In this document: one piece after another, positions 35,729 through 44,341 of the stretch
Numbering within the stretch: position 1 is the first letter of the stretch
Layout of the letters: each line of letters opens with the position of its first letter
Assembly (NCBI GenBank): GCA_003134765.1
Contig: PLCM01000029.1
Span: 92,891-156,890, forward strand
Reading direction: 5' to 3'
DNA: 64,000 bases
Origin: Spartobacteria bacterium
Lineage (GTDB): Bacteria > Verrucomicrobiota > Verrucomicrobiia > Chthoniobacterales > UBA10450
Position numbers and translations under genes: made by a program
The notes under the pieces: model-generated
Databases searched by the model: none
The model's input: only the letters and a program-made list of their open reading frames with translations
Told to the model about the DNA's origin: nothing

Positions 35729-36427
35729 ATGGCGGATATTCCGGAGGCAGCGGCCATCGATCGGAATACGGTTGCCGCGATTATTCCGGCTTATCACGAG
35801 GAAAAACATATCGCTGACGTCGCGCGGCGAACGCTGCGCCAGCTCGTCAATGTTGTCGTGGTTGATGACGGCTCGAGCGATGCGACTGCGGACGAGGCCA
35901 GAAAAGCGGGCGCCGCGGTGATTGTCCACGAACAAAACCGCGGCAAGGGAGAGTCAATCAAGAGCGGGTTTCGTTACTGTCTGGAACATGACGCCACCTA
36001 CGTGGTGATCCTCGACGGCGACGGCCAGCATTTGCCGGAGGAGATCGAGCGTTTTCTCGCCGCCGCCGCCTCCGGGATCGGAGAGCTCCTCATCGGCACC
36101 CGGATGAACGATGTCCGCGAGATGCCGTGGGTCCGTCGGACGGTCAATCGCTATATGAGCCGCAAGATCAGCCGCGCCTGCGGCCAGGATATTCCCGATA
36201 CCCAATGCGGCTTTCGCATGGTCCATCGGATCATCATCCCGAGCTTGTTAGGCGGCACGGAGCGTTTCGACTACGAAACCGAAATGCTGATTCTTGCCAG
36301 CCGCGCCGGTTGCCGGATCGCCTCGGTCCCGATCAGCACCGTTTATTCCGATGAAGTCAGCAGCATCCACCCCGTCCGCGACACCATCCGTTTCTTCAAA
36401 CTAATGCGGCGCTACAAGAAAAAGTAA
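35729..36427 (+). CDS. GT2 glycosyltransferase, dolichol-phosphate mannosyltransferase-like
   Basis: 232 residues, soluble, no membrane tail. VAAIIPAYHEEKHIADVA, then VVVDDGSSDATADEA and LDGDGQHLPEEI (DxD) are the GT2 nucleotide-sugar motifs. TQCGFRMVHR follows, as in polyprenyl-phosphate sugar transferases. It may charge a polyprenyl carrier for the GT-C enzymes elsewhere in the genome (one lies at 27252); that link is inference. ATG 35729 is 2 bases after lipA; the longer frame upstream is a shadow of lipA. Confidence 0.9.
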   Translation: MADIPEAAAIDRNTVAAIIPAYHEEKHIADVARRTLRQLVNVVVVDDGSSDATADEARKAGAAVIVHEQNRGKGESIKSGFRYCLEHDATYVVILDGDGQHLPEEIERFLAAAASGIGELLIGTRMNDVREMPWVRRTVNRYMSRKISRACGQDIPDTQCGFRMVHRIIIPSLLGGTERFDYETEMLILASRAGCRIASVPISTVYSDEVSSIHPVRDTIRFFKLMRRYKKK

Positions 36428-36432
36428 TTCCG

Positions 36433-36539
36433 GGGTAGCGTACGCGTCTCGCCATCGCGGACTTTCCATAGCTGCACGGCGACAGGAAGACTGTTTCGGC
36501 GAGACGCCGAAACCAACACGCGAGACGCGTGCGCTACCC
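36433..36539. repeat. Palindromic repeat, GGGTAGCG...CGCTACCC (relative of the 21518 element)
   Basis: GGGTAGCGTACGCGTCTCGCC pairs imperfectly with GAGACGCGTGCGCTACCC. TTTCGGCGAGACGCCGAAA forms an inner stem, as GGCGAGGGCGCC does in the copy at 21518. Confidence 0.72.
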
Positions 36540-36652
36540 AAGACGAGTCGCATGCGAGTGCCAGCCTCACATGCCTAGCCGGGTAGTTTCGGGCGGATCG
36601 AAAACTTTTATTCAGTTGGCGGCGACGTAAGACAGCGCCGCCGACAGCCAAC

Positions 36653-37174
36653 CTAAACCAGCCCGCGTCGGCGGAAATCGCCGAGGTTGTTGCCGCTGGA
36701 GCGTTCGATCAAATCGATCGTAAATTTGAGAAGGCAAACTTCCCAAGCGTCATCGACGCCTTGGATTACGGCGCTGAGCGGTTCGTCGGATTGCTCGACC
36801 TGGCGGCGCGTGCGATCGATCACGGCTTTCATCGTATCGCGCACCCGGTTTTCGACGACGTCGGTCTTGCGAAACTGGAAGCCGTAACGGAGCACGGCCA
36901 TGTCGCGGGTTCGTTCGCGGAGAAGATCGACATATCTCTCGGCCTTCTCGCCGAAGCCTTCCAGGAGCAGACGGCAATAGTGTTCCGGCGTCAGGATCTG
37001 GGGCCGCTCGGCGTGGATCCGGCCATCGCGGACCCGGATTTCATTTACCTGATCCATCAGCTCCGAGATCAGATAGAACCGGAAGCTCGTGCTCCCGAAC
37101 GTGGCGATCTGTTTTTCCGGCGCGAGGATGACGCGGGTGTTTTCGATCGCGTATTGGAAATCGTCGTCGGTCAT
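36653..37174 (-). CDS. Conserved-looking hypothetical protein
   Basis: 173 residues, soluble, mostly helical by composition, no signal peptide. It begins MTDDDFQYAIENTRVILAPE and contains ATFGSTSFRFYLISELMD and EHYCRLLLEGFGEKAERYVD. The regular charge pattern and normal codon use on this strand suggest a real gene. I do not recognise the family and see no catalytic motif. It ends 225 bases from the GT2 gene, facing it. Confidence 0.68.
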   Translation of the reverse strand: MTDDDFQYAIENTRVILAPEKQIATFGSTSFRFYLISELMDQVNEIRVRDGRIHAERPQILTPEHYCRLLLEGFGEKAERYVDLLRERTRDMAVLRYGFQFRKTDVVENRVRDTMKAVIDRTRRQVEQSDEPLSAVIQGVDDAWEVCLLKFTIDLIERSSGNNLGDFRRRGLV

Positions 37175-37208
37175 GGCGAGCGCTACGGTAATCGTCCTTC
37201 GCTAAATT

Positions 37209-37232
37209 GGTAGGGCGAGACTCTGTCGAGCT
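37209..37232. repeat. Half copy of the GGTAGGGCGAGACTCTGTCGAGC family
   Basis: GGTAGGGCGAGACTCTGTCG matches the left arm of the full palindrome at 42790-42860; the right arm has been lost. It lies in front of the hypothetical gene at 36653-37174. Confidence 0.7.
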
Positions 37233-37291
37233 GGCCCCGAGTGCTTTCCAGCCAATAAGAGTCGGGGCACAAAGGCGCCTCCCACATTGGG

Positions 37292-38248
37292 TTAATGCGC
37301 GGATTGAACCAGTGGTTCGGGGAGAGCCTCACGTTCGCGTCCGGAACGCCAGCGCCAGACGGCTTCGACGGTAAAAATCACCAGCGCGACCCAGATAAAG
37401 GTGAACGTGACGAGATGCGCGCGCGTGAATGGTTCGTGATAAAGGAAGACGCCCAGGAAAAAACTGCAGCTCGGCGAAAGATACTGGAGAAAGCCGACCG
37501 TCGTCAGACGCAGATGACGCGCGGCATGGCCGAACCAGACCAAGGGCAGCCCCGTCACGACACCGGTGCTGATCAGGAGCAGAACGAATGGCCAGGAGGC
37601 GGAGCCGAAAGTCGATGTGCCGGCCCGCTGAAGGTAAATAAGGTAGCCGGCCGCAATTGGTGTCAGCAAAGTCGTCTCGAGAAACAGGCCGGGAATTGGG
37701 CGAACGCCGGATTTCTTTCGCAAGAGTCCGTAGAGGCCAAACGACACGCAAAGGGTGAGGGCGAGCCACGGAAATTTTCCATAGCCGAGGGTCAGATTCA
37801 GGACGCCGATCAGCGCGAGGAGGACGGAAACGAGTTGCCAGCGCGTCAGGCGCTCGCGCAGGAAGATCGCGCCGAAAAGGACGTTGATAAGTGGCGTCAT
37901 GAAATAGCCGAGGCTCGTTTCGATGACGCGCCCAACGTTCACCGCCCAGATAAAAAAGAGCCAGTTCACCGAGATGGCGAGACCGCTGGCGAGGCAGTAG
38001 AACAGGGCGCGCCGAGAGCGAGTGGCTTCGCGCACTTCCGGCCAGCGCTGTTGCCAGCTCAGCAATCCGACGAGGAAAACCGTTGTCCAGACGAAGCGGT
38101 GCGCCAGGATTTCGGACGCGGGAAGATGGCTGAGCAACTTCCAGTAAACCGGGATCAAACCCCAGGTGGCGAAGGCGGCGATCCCGGCGATGAGCCCGGA
38201 GCGATCTTCCGGCGTGACGGAGAGATGTTCTTTTGCCGCCGGTGGCAT
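37292..38248 (-). CDS. rarD: RarD/EamA-family transporter
   Basis: 318 residues with ten membrane helices in two EamA repeats. The N-terminal FATWGLIPVYWKLLSHLPAS with EILAHRFVW is the RarD signature; SLGYFMTPLINVLFG and TVGFLQYLSPSCSFFLGV mark the later helices. It is an inner-membrane exporter of small metabolites; the substrate is not established for this family. It ends in a soluble tail. Single gene. Confidence 0.92.
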   Translation of the reverse strand: MPPAAKEHLSVTPEDRSGLIAGIAAFATWGLIPVYWKLLSHLPASEILAHRFVWTTVFLVGLLSWQQRWPEVREATRSRRALFYCLASGLAISVNWLFFIWAVNVGRVIETSLGYFMTPLINVLFGAIFLRERLTRWQLVSVLLALIGVLNLTLGYGKFPWLALTLCVSFGLYGLLRKKSGVRPIPGLFLETTLLTPIAAGYLIYLQRAGTSTFGSASWPFVLLLISTGVVTGLPLVWFGHAARHLRLTTVGFLQYLSPSCSFFLGVFLYHEPFTRAHLVTFTFIWVALVIFTVEAVWRWRSGREREALPEPLVQSAH

Positions 38249-38362
38249 CGAATCCTATTTCACGCTTCGCATCCGCAGGCAAGCAATGGAGGGGCGATCG
38301 CCTAACCAATGCAACAGGCGTTTTCAAAAGCTTTTGGGAAAGTGACGAGCAAAGAAAGCTAG

Positions 38363-38436
38363 TGGAGCCGGCACGCCCTCGTGCCGGAACGATTGGTGGC
38401 GCGTTCTCCCAACGGCCTGAGGGCAGGCCGTCTCCA
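38363..38436. repeat. Double-hairpin repeat, GGAGACGGCCTGCC family (copy 3, reversed)
   Basis: TGGAGCCGGCACGCCCTCG...CAACGGCCTGAGGGCAGGCCGTCTCCA is the reverse complement of the units at 15441 and 23127. Confidence 0.87.
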
Positions 38437-38451
38437 GTCACACGTCACCCG

Positions 38452-39060
38452 TTACTGCTTTGCCGGCTCGGTCGCCGGCTGCTGGAACAGCGTCAGAAGT
38501 TCAACGAACCCTTCTTCTTTCAGCTTCTCCGCCGGTACGAAACGCATTGCGGCGGAATTCACGCAATAGCGCAAATTCGAGGGAGGCGGACCATCGTTGA
38601 AAATGTGGCCGAGGTGTGAATCGCTTTTTTTCCCGCGCACTTCCGTCCGGACCATGCCGTAGCTCTGATCGATTTTTTCAACGACATGCTCGGGGGCGAT
38701 CGGTTTGGTGAAACTCGGCCAGCCGGTGCCACTCTCGAACTTGTCGGTTGAAGAAAAGAGCGGCTCATTCGTGATGATGTCGACGTAGAGGCCGGGTTTG
38801 TGGTTGTTCCAGTAGGCATTGTGGAATGCGGTCTCCGTCCCGTTCTCGCGCGTCACGTGATATTGCTCCGCCGTAAGGATCCGTCGCAATTTTGCGTCGG
38901 GTGGAACCGCCGTTTCCTCGGGGTGCGTTCGCTCGGCGATTTTCTTTTCCTGGGCCTGGCTCCAGAGGACCGTGCCAATCGCGAGGGCGACCGCGACGAT
39001 GAGTCCGCAGAGGAGCGTCAAGAGGGAGGAGCGAGAGGGTGGATGTTCGATTCTGGCCAT
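38452..39060 (-). CDS. msrB: Membrane-anchored peptide-methionine (R)-S-oxide reductase
   Basis: 202 residues. A signal anchor (LLTLLCGLIVAVALAIGTVL, about residues 13-32) places the enzyme on the periplasmic side. The MsrB domain shows ESGTGWPSFTKP, SHLGHIFNDGP and the catalytic Cys in RYCVNSAAMRF. The two CxxC zinc motifs of common MsrB proteins are missing (YVDIITNEPLF replaces CxxC). It would repair oxidised methionines in envelope proteins. Family is certain; the electron donor is unknown. Confidence 0.93.
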   Translation of the reverse strand: MARIEHPPSRSSLLTLLCGLIVAVALAIGTVLWSQAQEKKIAERTHPEETAVPPDAKLRRILTAEQYHVTRENGTETAFHNAYWNNHKPGLYVDIITNEPLFSSTDKFESGTGWPSFTKPIAPEHVVEKIDQSYGMVRTEVRGKKSDSHLGHIFNDGPPPSNLRYCVNSAAMRFVPAEKLKEEGFVELLTLFQQPATEPAKQ

Positions 39061-39129
39061 GGCAAAAGAGGATTCAAACCATCCATTAGGAATCGCGTTT
39101 TCGCCAGTCGGCGCGCGTAGAATTCGCCG

Positions 39130-40659
39130 TCAACTGGTGGCCGGTCGCCCGGCCTCCGGAACGCGGATATAACTCCGAAACAGGATCAATCCAACTGGTG
39201 CGATGGTCGCCGCCAGCGCGAAGATCAGCCACATTGTTCCCGAATGTCGCGGACCCTGCTCCGGACAGTACGCCGCCAACAACCATCCCGCGGTGCCGAC
39301 CAGAAGTTTCCCGAGCAGAAATGGAATGTATGAAAGCGCGCCATACGATGCCTCCTGGCCTCGCGGCGCAATGGCGGCGGCGTACTCGTAAACTCGCGGC
39401 GAATAAAACGCTTCGCCGACCGAGAAGATGGCGATGTAGATCGCAGTCATGATGTAGTAGGGATGAAGGCCGCCTTTTACCCCAAGATAAGTGTGCCCGA
39501 GCCATTGGCCGATCTCGCCGTTGGCGGCCCCCTCAAACCAGGCTGTAGGCAGTGCCATTACGAAAACCGAGGCGGCGCAGATGGCTCCGCCGACGATGAC
39601 CATCCGATACGCTGAGAACCGCTGCGTCAGCGCTCCGATCGTTGGCACGAGGACGATGATGAGCAGGTAGTTGATACCCAGAAGCTGTCCAATCGGAGCG
39701 CCGTCCCCTAATTCGCGGATGCCGAATTTTGGGAACACATAATCCATCTGCATGACGATGAGTTTCAGAAATCCGATCAGAAGGAGAAATGCGATCAGAC
39801 GGTAGAATCCGGACTGAGCGAGCAGCCGGCCGAAGAGACGGACCGTATCGAGGGCACTGTCGCGCACCGTCATCCAGATGCGCTGCCAGAATCCACCGGT
39901 CGCGTACCGCATTGGCTCGGCGGTAAACAACACGCCGGTATCCGTCGCTTCGGCACCCCGACGCAGGAAATAAATCGCCGGAAAAAGCAACAGTTCAAAA
40001 CCAAGGCTCACGAGGAACAGCGTCCGGTAAGTGCTGATTTGCAGTCCGAAAATCCCCAGTTGCCCGTGCTCGCCTAACGACTGCCGGACGTAATCGTAAA
40101 TGCGGGCGGCAATCCAGAAGCCGACATTCATCACCATATAGATGAGGGAAAAGGAGATCGAGCGTTGCCGGGTCGTGGAATAGCGCCTCGCGGCCGCGAT
40201 CAGGACCGGCGTGCCGAGCGCCTCGCCGATCACCAGCGGAAACAATCCACCCGCCAAGGCCAGCCATTTTATGGTCGAAAACGCCATTACGGCGCGCGCT
40301 ACCAGGCAGACCGCGGCGCCGAGGAAAAACGTCCGGCGAAGCCCGAGCGCGTCAGTGACCGAGCCGGCGAGGAGAGTGCAGACGGTCATGGCTGGCGCCC
40401 AGACCCAGCCAACCAGCGCACCCGCGGATTGATCGTTGAAGCCGAGATCGGACGAAAGCCACAGGATCAGCGTCTTATTCGTGACCGAGTAGGCGCAGAT
40501 GATGAGAAGCTTGATCAGGAAGGTGAGCCACAACTCGCGTTGCGCGTCCTTCAGCACGGTGAATTTCCCAATGAATCCGGCGAGTCCACGCGCGGCGACT
40601 GAAGGAATGATCTCCCCCGTCGTGAATGTCTCCTTGGTTGGTTCCGCCACGGCTCCCAC
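39130..40659 (-). CDS. MFS transporter, POT/peptide-transporter-like
   Basis: 509 residues, 12 or more membrane helices with a long central loop (about 240-280). The N-terminal half (TLILWLSSDLGFNDQSAGAL, then AGSVTDALGLRRTFFLGAAV) and SFSLIYMVMNVGFWIAARIYDY resemble proton-coupled oligopeptide transporters and their MFS relatives. The ExxER motif typical of true POT proteins is not evident, so the substrate is open. It is divergent from the ftsY operon end and flanked upstream by a long palindromic repeat. Confidence 0.86.
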   Translation of the reverse strand: MGAVAEPTKETFTTGEIIPSVAARGLAGFIGKFTVLKDAQRELWLTFLIKLLIICAYSVTNKTLILWLSSDLGFNDQSAGALVGWVWAPAMTVCTLLAGSVTDALGLRRTFFLGAAVCLVARAVMAFSTIKWLALAGGLFPLVIGEALGTPVLIAAARRYSTTRQRSISFSLIYMVMNVGFWIAARIYDYVRQSLGEHGQLGIFGLQISTYRTLFLVSLGFELLLFPAIYFLRRGAEATDTGVLFTAEPMRYATGGFWQRIWMTVRDSALDTVRLFGRLLAQSGFYRLIAFLLLIGFLKLIVMQMDYVFPKFGIRELGDGAPIGQLLGINYLLIIVLVPTIGALTQRFSAYRMVIVGGAICAASVFVMALPTAWFEGAANGEIGQWLGHTYLGVKGGLHPYYIMTAIYIAIFSVGEAFYSPRVYEYAAAIAPRGQEASYGALSYIPFLLGKLLVGTAGWLLAAYCPEQGPRHSGTMWLIFALAATIAPVGLILFRSYIRVPEAGRPATS

Positions 40660-40681
40660 TGTTAGCTACAACAGCCGCGCT

Positions 40682-40853
40682 GTCATCCCGAGCCGCGGAG
40701 ACGGCGAGGGACCTCTCAGTCGGTCCAAGATCAAACAAACCACGGCCGACACGTTCGACACTGTTCGCCGCGTGCCTGGCGCGAGAGTTCTTTGGTAACG
40801 TTATCTTCGACTGCGGGGTCCCTCGACTCCGCTTCCGCTTCGCTTCGGATGAC
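40682..40853. repeat. Palindromic repeat, GTCATTCCGAGCG family (copy 4, long)
   Basis: GTCATCCCGAGCCGCGGAGA and CGACTCCGCTTCCGCTTCGC with GGATGAC form the ends; AGGGACCTCTCAG and GGGGTCCCTCG lie inside. About 172 bases, between the MFS gene and the ftsY 3' end. Confidence 0.72.
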
Positions 40854-40869
40854 ACGCAAAACTCGCGCG

Positions 40870-41718
40870 TCAAACCATGTTCGCGATAAAATCGCGGCCG
40901 TCGAATGGCGCCAAGTCCTCGAGCTTTTCTCCGGTGCCAACGAACCGCGTCGGAATGCCAAGGTCGTCCTGGATGGCGATGACGATGCCGCCTTTGCCGC
41001 TGCCGTCGAGTTTGGTCACGATCAGTCCGGTAAGGCCAATCGACTGGTGGAATTCGCGGGCCTGCGCGAGGGCGTTGCTGCCAGTTGTCGCGTCCACCAC
41101 GAGCAGGGTTTCGTCAGGCGCCTTCTCGTTTTGTTTCGCGAGGCTGCGTTTCACCTTGGCCAGCTCCGCCATCAGGTTGCTCTTGGTATGGAGGCGGCCC
41201 GCCGTGTCGCAAATCAAGAATTCGATGTTCTTGCGGTCCGCCGCTTCGAAAGCCTCGTAACAGAGGGACGCGGGATCCGCGTTATATGGTCCGCGAATCA
41301 TTTCGACGCCGAGTCGATCCGCCCAAATTCCGAGCTGTTCGATGGCTGCGGCGCGAAAGGTATCGGCGGCGGCGAGCATCACGCTGTGGCGATTGCGTTT
41401 GAAATAGTGCGCGAGCTTCGCGGTCGAGGTGGTCTTACCCGTGCCGTTCACACCCACGATCAACAACACTTTAGGCCTGGCGGGGTGGGGCATGATCGGG
41501 AGGGGCGCCATCGGTAGAATGCGTGCGATCTCCTCCCGCGCGACTTCGGAAATATCGGCCGCGGTGATGGCACCGCTCTGGGCGCGGGCCTGGAGCGATT
41601 CGATGATGCGCAGCGTCATCGGAACACCGAGGTCGGCCCGGATCAACATCGATTCCAGTTCGTCCCAATCCACCGGTCGGCCGGTAAATTTTTGGACGAG
41701 CGATTTAAGAAAATTCAT
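40870..41718 (-). CDS. ftsY: Signal recognition particle receptor FtsY
   Basis: 282 residues, the compact FtsY with only the N and G domains and no acidic A domain. GTPase motifs: GVNGTGKTTSTAKLA (G1), AADTFRAAAIEQL, DTAGRLHTKSNLM (G3), TKLDGSGKGG (G4). With SRP it delivers nascent membrane proteins to the translocon. It is the last gene of a ribBA-ribH-nusB-ftsY run on the minus strand. A palindromic repeat sits between nusB and ftsY. Confidence 0.96.
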   Translation of the reverse strand: MNFLKSLVQKFTGRPVDWDELESMLIRADLGVPMTLRIIESLQARAQSGAITAADISEVAREEIARILPMAPLPIMPHPARPKVLLIVGVNGTGKTTSTAKLAHYFKRNRHSVMLAAADTFRAAAIEQLGIWADRLGVEMIRGPYNADPASLCYEAFEAADRKNIEFLICDTAGRLHTKSNLMAELAKVKRSLAKQNEKAPDETLLVVDATTGSNALAQAREFHQSIGLTGLIVTKLDGSGKGGIVIAIQDDLGIPTRFVGTGEKLEDLAPFDGRDFIANMV

Positions 41719-41745
41719 TGGGTTGTTTTTTGCGCCATCTTTGGT

Positions 41746-41835
41746 GTCATGCCGAGCGAAGTCGAGGGACCCCGCTTTGCGTCTCTCGACCTTATTCGGG
41801 GTTCTTCGACTCCGCTGCGCTCCGCTCAGAATGAC
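41746..41835. repeat. Palindromic repeat, GTCATTCCGAGCG family (copy 5)
   Basis: GTCATGCCGAGCGAAGTCGA to CTCCGCTGCGCTCCGCTCAGAATGAC with complementary GGGACCCC / GGGGTTC pieces inside, between nusB and ftsY within an apparent operon. Confidence 0.8.
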
Positions 41836-41845
41836 CAGGAAATGC

Positions 41846-42295
41846 TCATTCTACGCCCTGACTGTTTGGCCCCGCGGCTTCGCGCAGCGGCCGGGTGAGA
41901 TCCTGCTTCACGCGGTCCAGAATGCCATTAACAAAACGGCCGGAATCCGGGCCGCCGAAAGTTTTCGCGAGCTCGATGGCTTCGTTGATGGAAACCACCG
42001 GCGGAATGTCCTCGCGGTAAAGCATTTCGTAAATGGCGAGACGCAGGACGTTTCGATCCACGGCGGAAATGCGGCGAAAATCGTAGTTCTCGCAGTATTT
42101 CCGGATGCGATCGTCGATTTCCGGGAGGTGCGCGATCATCCCGTCGATGAGCGGTTGGGCGAACTGGCGGACGCGCGCAGTGGCCGGGCAAAATTCCCAG
42201 AATTCTTCCATCCGCTCCGGCGCGCCGTCGCCGTGCAAGTCGCGCCAGAAATGAAATTGGACGGCTGCCTGCCGTGCTGCTCGCCGCTTTCCCAT
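41846..42295 (-). CDS. nusB: Transcription antitermination factor NusB
   Basis: 149 residues. RRAARQAAVQFHFWRDL is the N-terminal RNA-binding helix, and VDRNVLRLAIYEMLYREDIP with VVSINEAIELAKTFGG and RFVNGILDRV are the family core. NusB with NusE binds boxA RNA in rRNA antitermination. ATG 42295 (MGKRRAAR) is chosen; the frame open further upstream is a shadow of ribH. It starts 4 bases after the ribH stop, a common ribH-nusB arrangement. Confidence 0.94.
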   Translation of the reverse strand: MGKRRAARQAAVQFHFWRDLHGDGAPERMEEFWEFCPATARVRQFAQPLIDGMIAHLPEIDDRIRKYCENYDFRRISAVDRNVLRLAIYEMLYREDIPPVVSINEAIELAKTFGGPDSGRFVNGILDRVKQDLTRPLREAAGPNSQGVE

Positions 42296-42299
42296 ACCG

Positions 42300-42776
42300 C
42301 TATTTCGCCCGCAAATCTCCCAGCACTTCGCCGATCGACACCGCCGCGCGCGCTGCTTCCGTGCCGCGATTAATTTCAGGTTCCAGGCAACGCTCGCGCG
42401 CCTGCTCCTCGGTCTCAAGGCTCAGGACGGCGTTGATCACCGGCACGCCATGCTCAATGGCGATTTGCTGGAGAGCGTCCGTCACCGAGCGGGCCAGGTT
42501 CTGCGCGTGACTCGTTTTTCCCTGGAGAATCACCCCGAGCGCAAGGATTGCCTGCGTGTTCCTTTTCAACGCGATTTCGCGCACCACCACCGGAATTTCG
42601 AACGCACCCGGCACCTGATGGATGGAAATGTCGGCCGCCGGCGCGAGCGAGCGCAGCTCGGCGACCGCATGATCCACCAATCCCTGGACGTAAAGCCGGT
42701 TGAACAAACTTGCGACGATGGCGAAATGCCGTTTGCGTCCCGAGGCGCGCGGACGCGGCGGAGCAAGCTTTGACAT
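42300..42776 (-). CDS. ribH: 6,7-dimethyl-8-ribityllumazine synthase
   Basis: 158 residues. RibH condenses the pyrimidine and dihydroxybutanone phosphate branches to lumazine in riboflavin synthesis. SLFNRLYVQGLVDHAV, the VPGAFEIPVV block and the LGVILQGKTSHAQ/ARSVTDALQQIA blocks are visible (usual GxTxH has Lys-Thr-Ser-His here). It lies between ribBA and nusB, all on the minus strand. ribE is not in the window. Confidence 0.96.
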   Translation of the reverse strand: MSKLAPPRPRASGRKRHFAIVASLFNRLYVQGLVDHAVAELRSLAPAADISIHQVPGAFEIPVVVREIALKRNTQAILALGVILQGKTSHAQNLARSVTDALQQIAIEHGVPVINAVLSLETEEQARERCLEPEINRGTEAARAAVSIGEVLGDLRAK

Positions 42777-42789
42777 CAGTCAATCTGCT

Positions 42790-42860
42790 GGTAGGGCGAG
42801 ACTCTGTCGAGCCGCCGGGTTATGAAGCAGGGATCCGGCTCGACGGAGTCTCGCCCTACC
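42790..42860. repeat. Palindromic repeat GGTAGGGCGAGACTC...GAGTCTCGCCCTACC
   Basis: GGTAGGGCGAGACTCTGTCG (left) and CGACGGAGTCTCGCCCTACC (right), about 71 bases, between ribBA and ribH. Half copies occur at 37209 and about 15555. Confidence 0.85.
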
Positions 42861-42879
42861 ACCGAGTCTCGACACGCTT

Positions 42880-44097
42880 TCAAAGCATGTGGCCCATTTT
42901 TGTCCGCTTCGTCTCGAGATACCGCGCGTTGTGCGGGTTTGCCGCGCTCCGAATCGGCACCTGTTCGACCATCTTGATCCCGTAACCCTCAAGGCCGACG
43001 ACCTTCTTGGGATTGTTGGTCAGGAAACGGAACTTCCGCACGCCGAGATCGAAAAGGATTTGGGCGCCGAGCCCATAATCGCGCAGGTCGCTTGGAAAAC
43101 CGAGTCGCGCATTGGCCTCCACCGTGTCGAGCCCTTCCTCCTGTAATTTGTAGGCGTGGATTTTCGCCGCCAGACCGATGCCGCGCCCTTCCTGTCGCAT
43201 GTAAACCAGGACACCGTTTCCTTCGTCGGCGATTTGCCGCAGAGCGGCGTGCAACTGGTTCCCGCAATCGCAGCGCCGGGAGCCAAAGACGTCGCCCGTC
43301 AGGCATTCGCTGTGGACCCGCACCAGCGTTGCTCGCGTTTTCGAGATCTTGCCTTTCACAAGGGCAAGGTGGTGCGCGCCATCCAGCTTGGAGCGATACA
43401 GGTGAAGATCGAAGTCGCCATAATCCGTCGGCAGCTTTACGACTTGCTCGGCTTCTACCAGCTTTTCCTTAAGCCGACGATGCGCAATCAGGCTTTGAAT
43501 CGTGCAGATGCGCAGCCCGTGCTTTTTGCGGAACTCCATCAGTTCCGGGAGCCGCGCCATCGTTCCGTCATCGTGCAGGATTTCGCAAAGCACTCCGGCC
43601 GGTTGCAGTCCCGCCATGCGGGCGAGATCGACAGCCGCTTCCGTGTGCCCTGCGCGGCGCAACACGCCGCCATCCTTCGCTCGCAGCGGGAAGACATGGC
43701 CTGGCTGGACCAGATCGTCCGGCGTCGATTTCGGATTCGCGATCGTCCGGATGGTTTCTGCCCGATCGTGCGCACTGATACCTGTGGTCACTTCGCGCGA
43801 GGCGTCCACCGAGACGGTGAAATCGGTGCGATACATTTCCCGGTTCTGCGCCACCATCCGCTGGAGTCCGAGCTGCTCCGCCCGCTCATTCGAGATCGGC
43901 ACACAGATCAACCCCCGCCCATGCATCGCCATGAAGTTGATCGTCTTCGGCGTCGCCTTCTCCGCCGCCATCACCAGATCGCCTTCATTTTCCCGGTCCG
44001 CGTCGTCGGTCACGATAACGAGCTTCCCCTTGGCAATGTCGCTCACGACGTCGTCAATCGTGTCGAATTGAAGCGCCTCGGAGGTTTTCGTGATCAT
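42880..44097 (-). CDS. ribBA: Bifunctional DHBP synthase / GTP cyclohydrolase II
   Basis: 405 residues. The N-terminal RibB domain (1-205) has DDADRENEGDLVMAAE and HGRGLICVP; FPLRAKDGGVLRRAGHTEAA supplies the active-site loop. The C-terminal RibA domain has RVHSECLTGDVFGSRRCDCG (zinc cysteines) and MRQEGRGIGLAAKIHAYKLQ. Together they make both precursors of riboflavin. It is first in the ribBA-ribH-nusB-ftsY run. No FMN riboswitch could be recognised in the 244 bases upstream. Confidence 0.97.
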   Translation of the reverse strand: MITKTSEALQFDTIDDVVSDIAKGKLVIVTDDADRENEGDLVMAAEKATPKTINFMAMHGRGLICVPISNERAEQLGLQRMVAQNREMYRTDFTVSVDASREVTTGISAHDRAETIRTIANPKSTPDDLVQPGHVFPLRAKDGGVLRRAGHTEAAVDLARMAGLQPAGVLCEILHDDGTMARLPELMEFRKKHGLRICTIQSLIAHRRLKEKLVEAEQVVKLPTDYGDFDLHLYRSKLDGAHHLALVKGKISKTRATLVRVHSECLTGDVFGSRRCDCGNQLHAALRQIADEGNGVLVYMRQEGRGIGLAAKIHAYKLQEEGLDTVEANARLGFPSDLRDYGLGAQILFDLGVRKFRFLTNNPKKVVGLEGYGIKMVEQVPIRSAANPHNARYLETKRTKMGHML

Positions 44098-44341
44098 GGG
44101 CCGGTAATGTTACGCTCACCGGGACTACGAGCAACTTCAGGAGCCGCGCGCGATGGCAGCGATTGAAATTCGCCCGGACCGGAGCGAGCTGCTAAAGAAT
44201 TGCTTACGGCTTCCACGGAAAGGAGCTCAAGGCGAAGATAACAGAACTGCGGGCTCGCTTGCTGGTTGAAAGGGAACTTCGAAATCGCCTTCCCGTAGTA
44301 ATCAAAAGGAACGTAACTCGGCCCCAACCAGACAAGACGCC
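44098..44341. promoter_or_regulatory. Divergent intergenic region of ribBA and the subtilase gene
   Basis: 244 bases that must hold the promoters of both genes. No palindromic repeat is present, unlike most gaps here. A 38-codon frame starts at ATG 44153 behind CAGGAG and ends at 44269, but its product (MAAIEIRPDRSELLKN and on) has no support. I cannot place -35/-10 boxes with confidence. Confidence 0.4.

Noticed and set aside
37295..38305. Plus-strand frame of 336 codons across rarD
   Set aside because: It is the complement of a clear EamA transporter; long antisense frames are expected at this GC content.
44153..44269. 38-codon frame behind CAGGAG
   Set aside because: Short, without family or context support; kept only as a note in the intergenic entry.
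44098..44341. FMN riboswitch upstream of ribBA
   Set aside because: The conserved RFN helices and the AGGG/GGG blocks could not be found on the minus strand.
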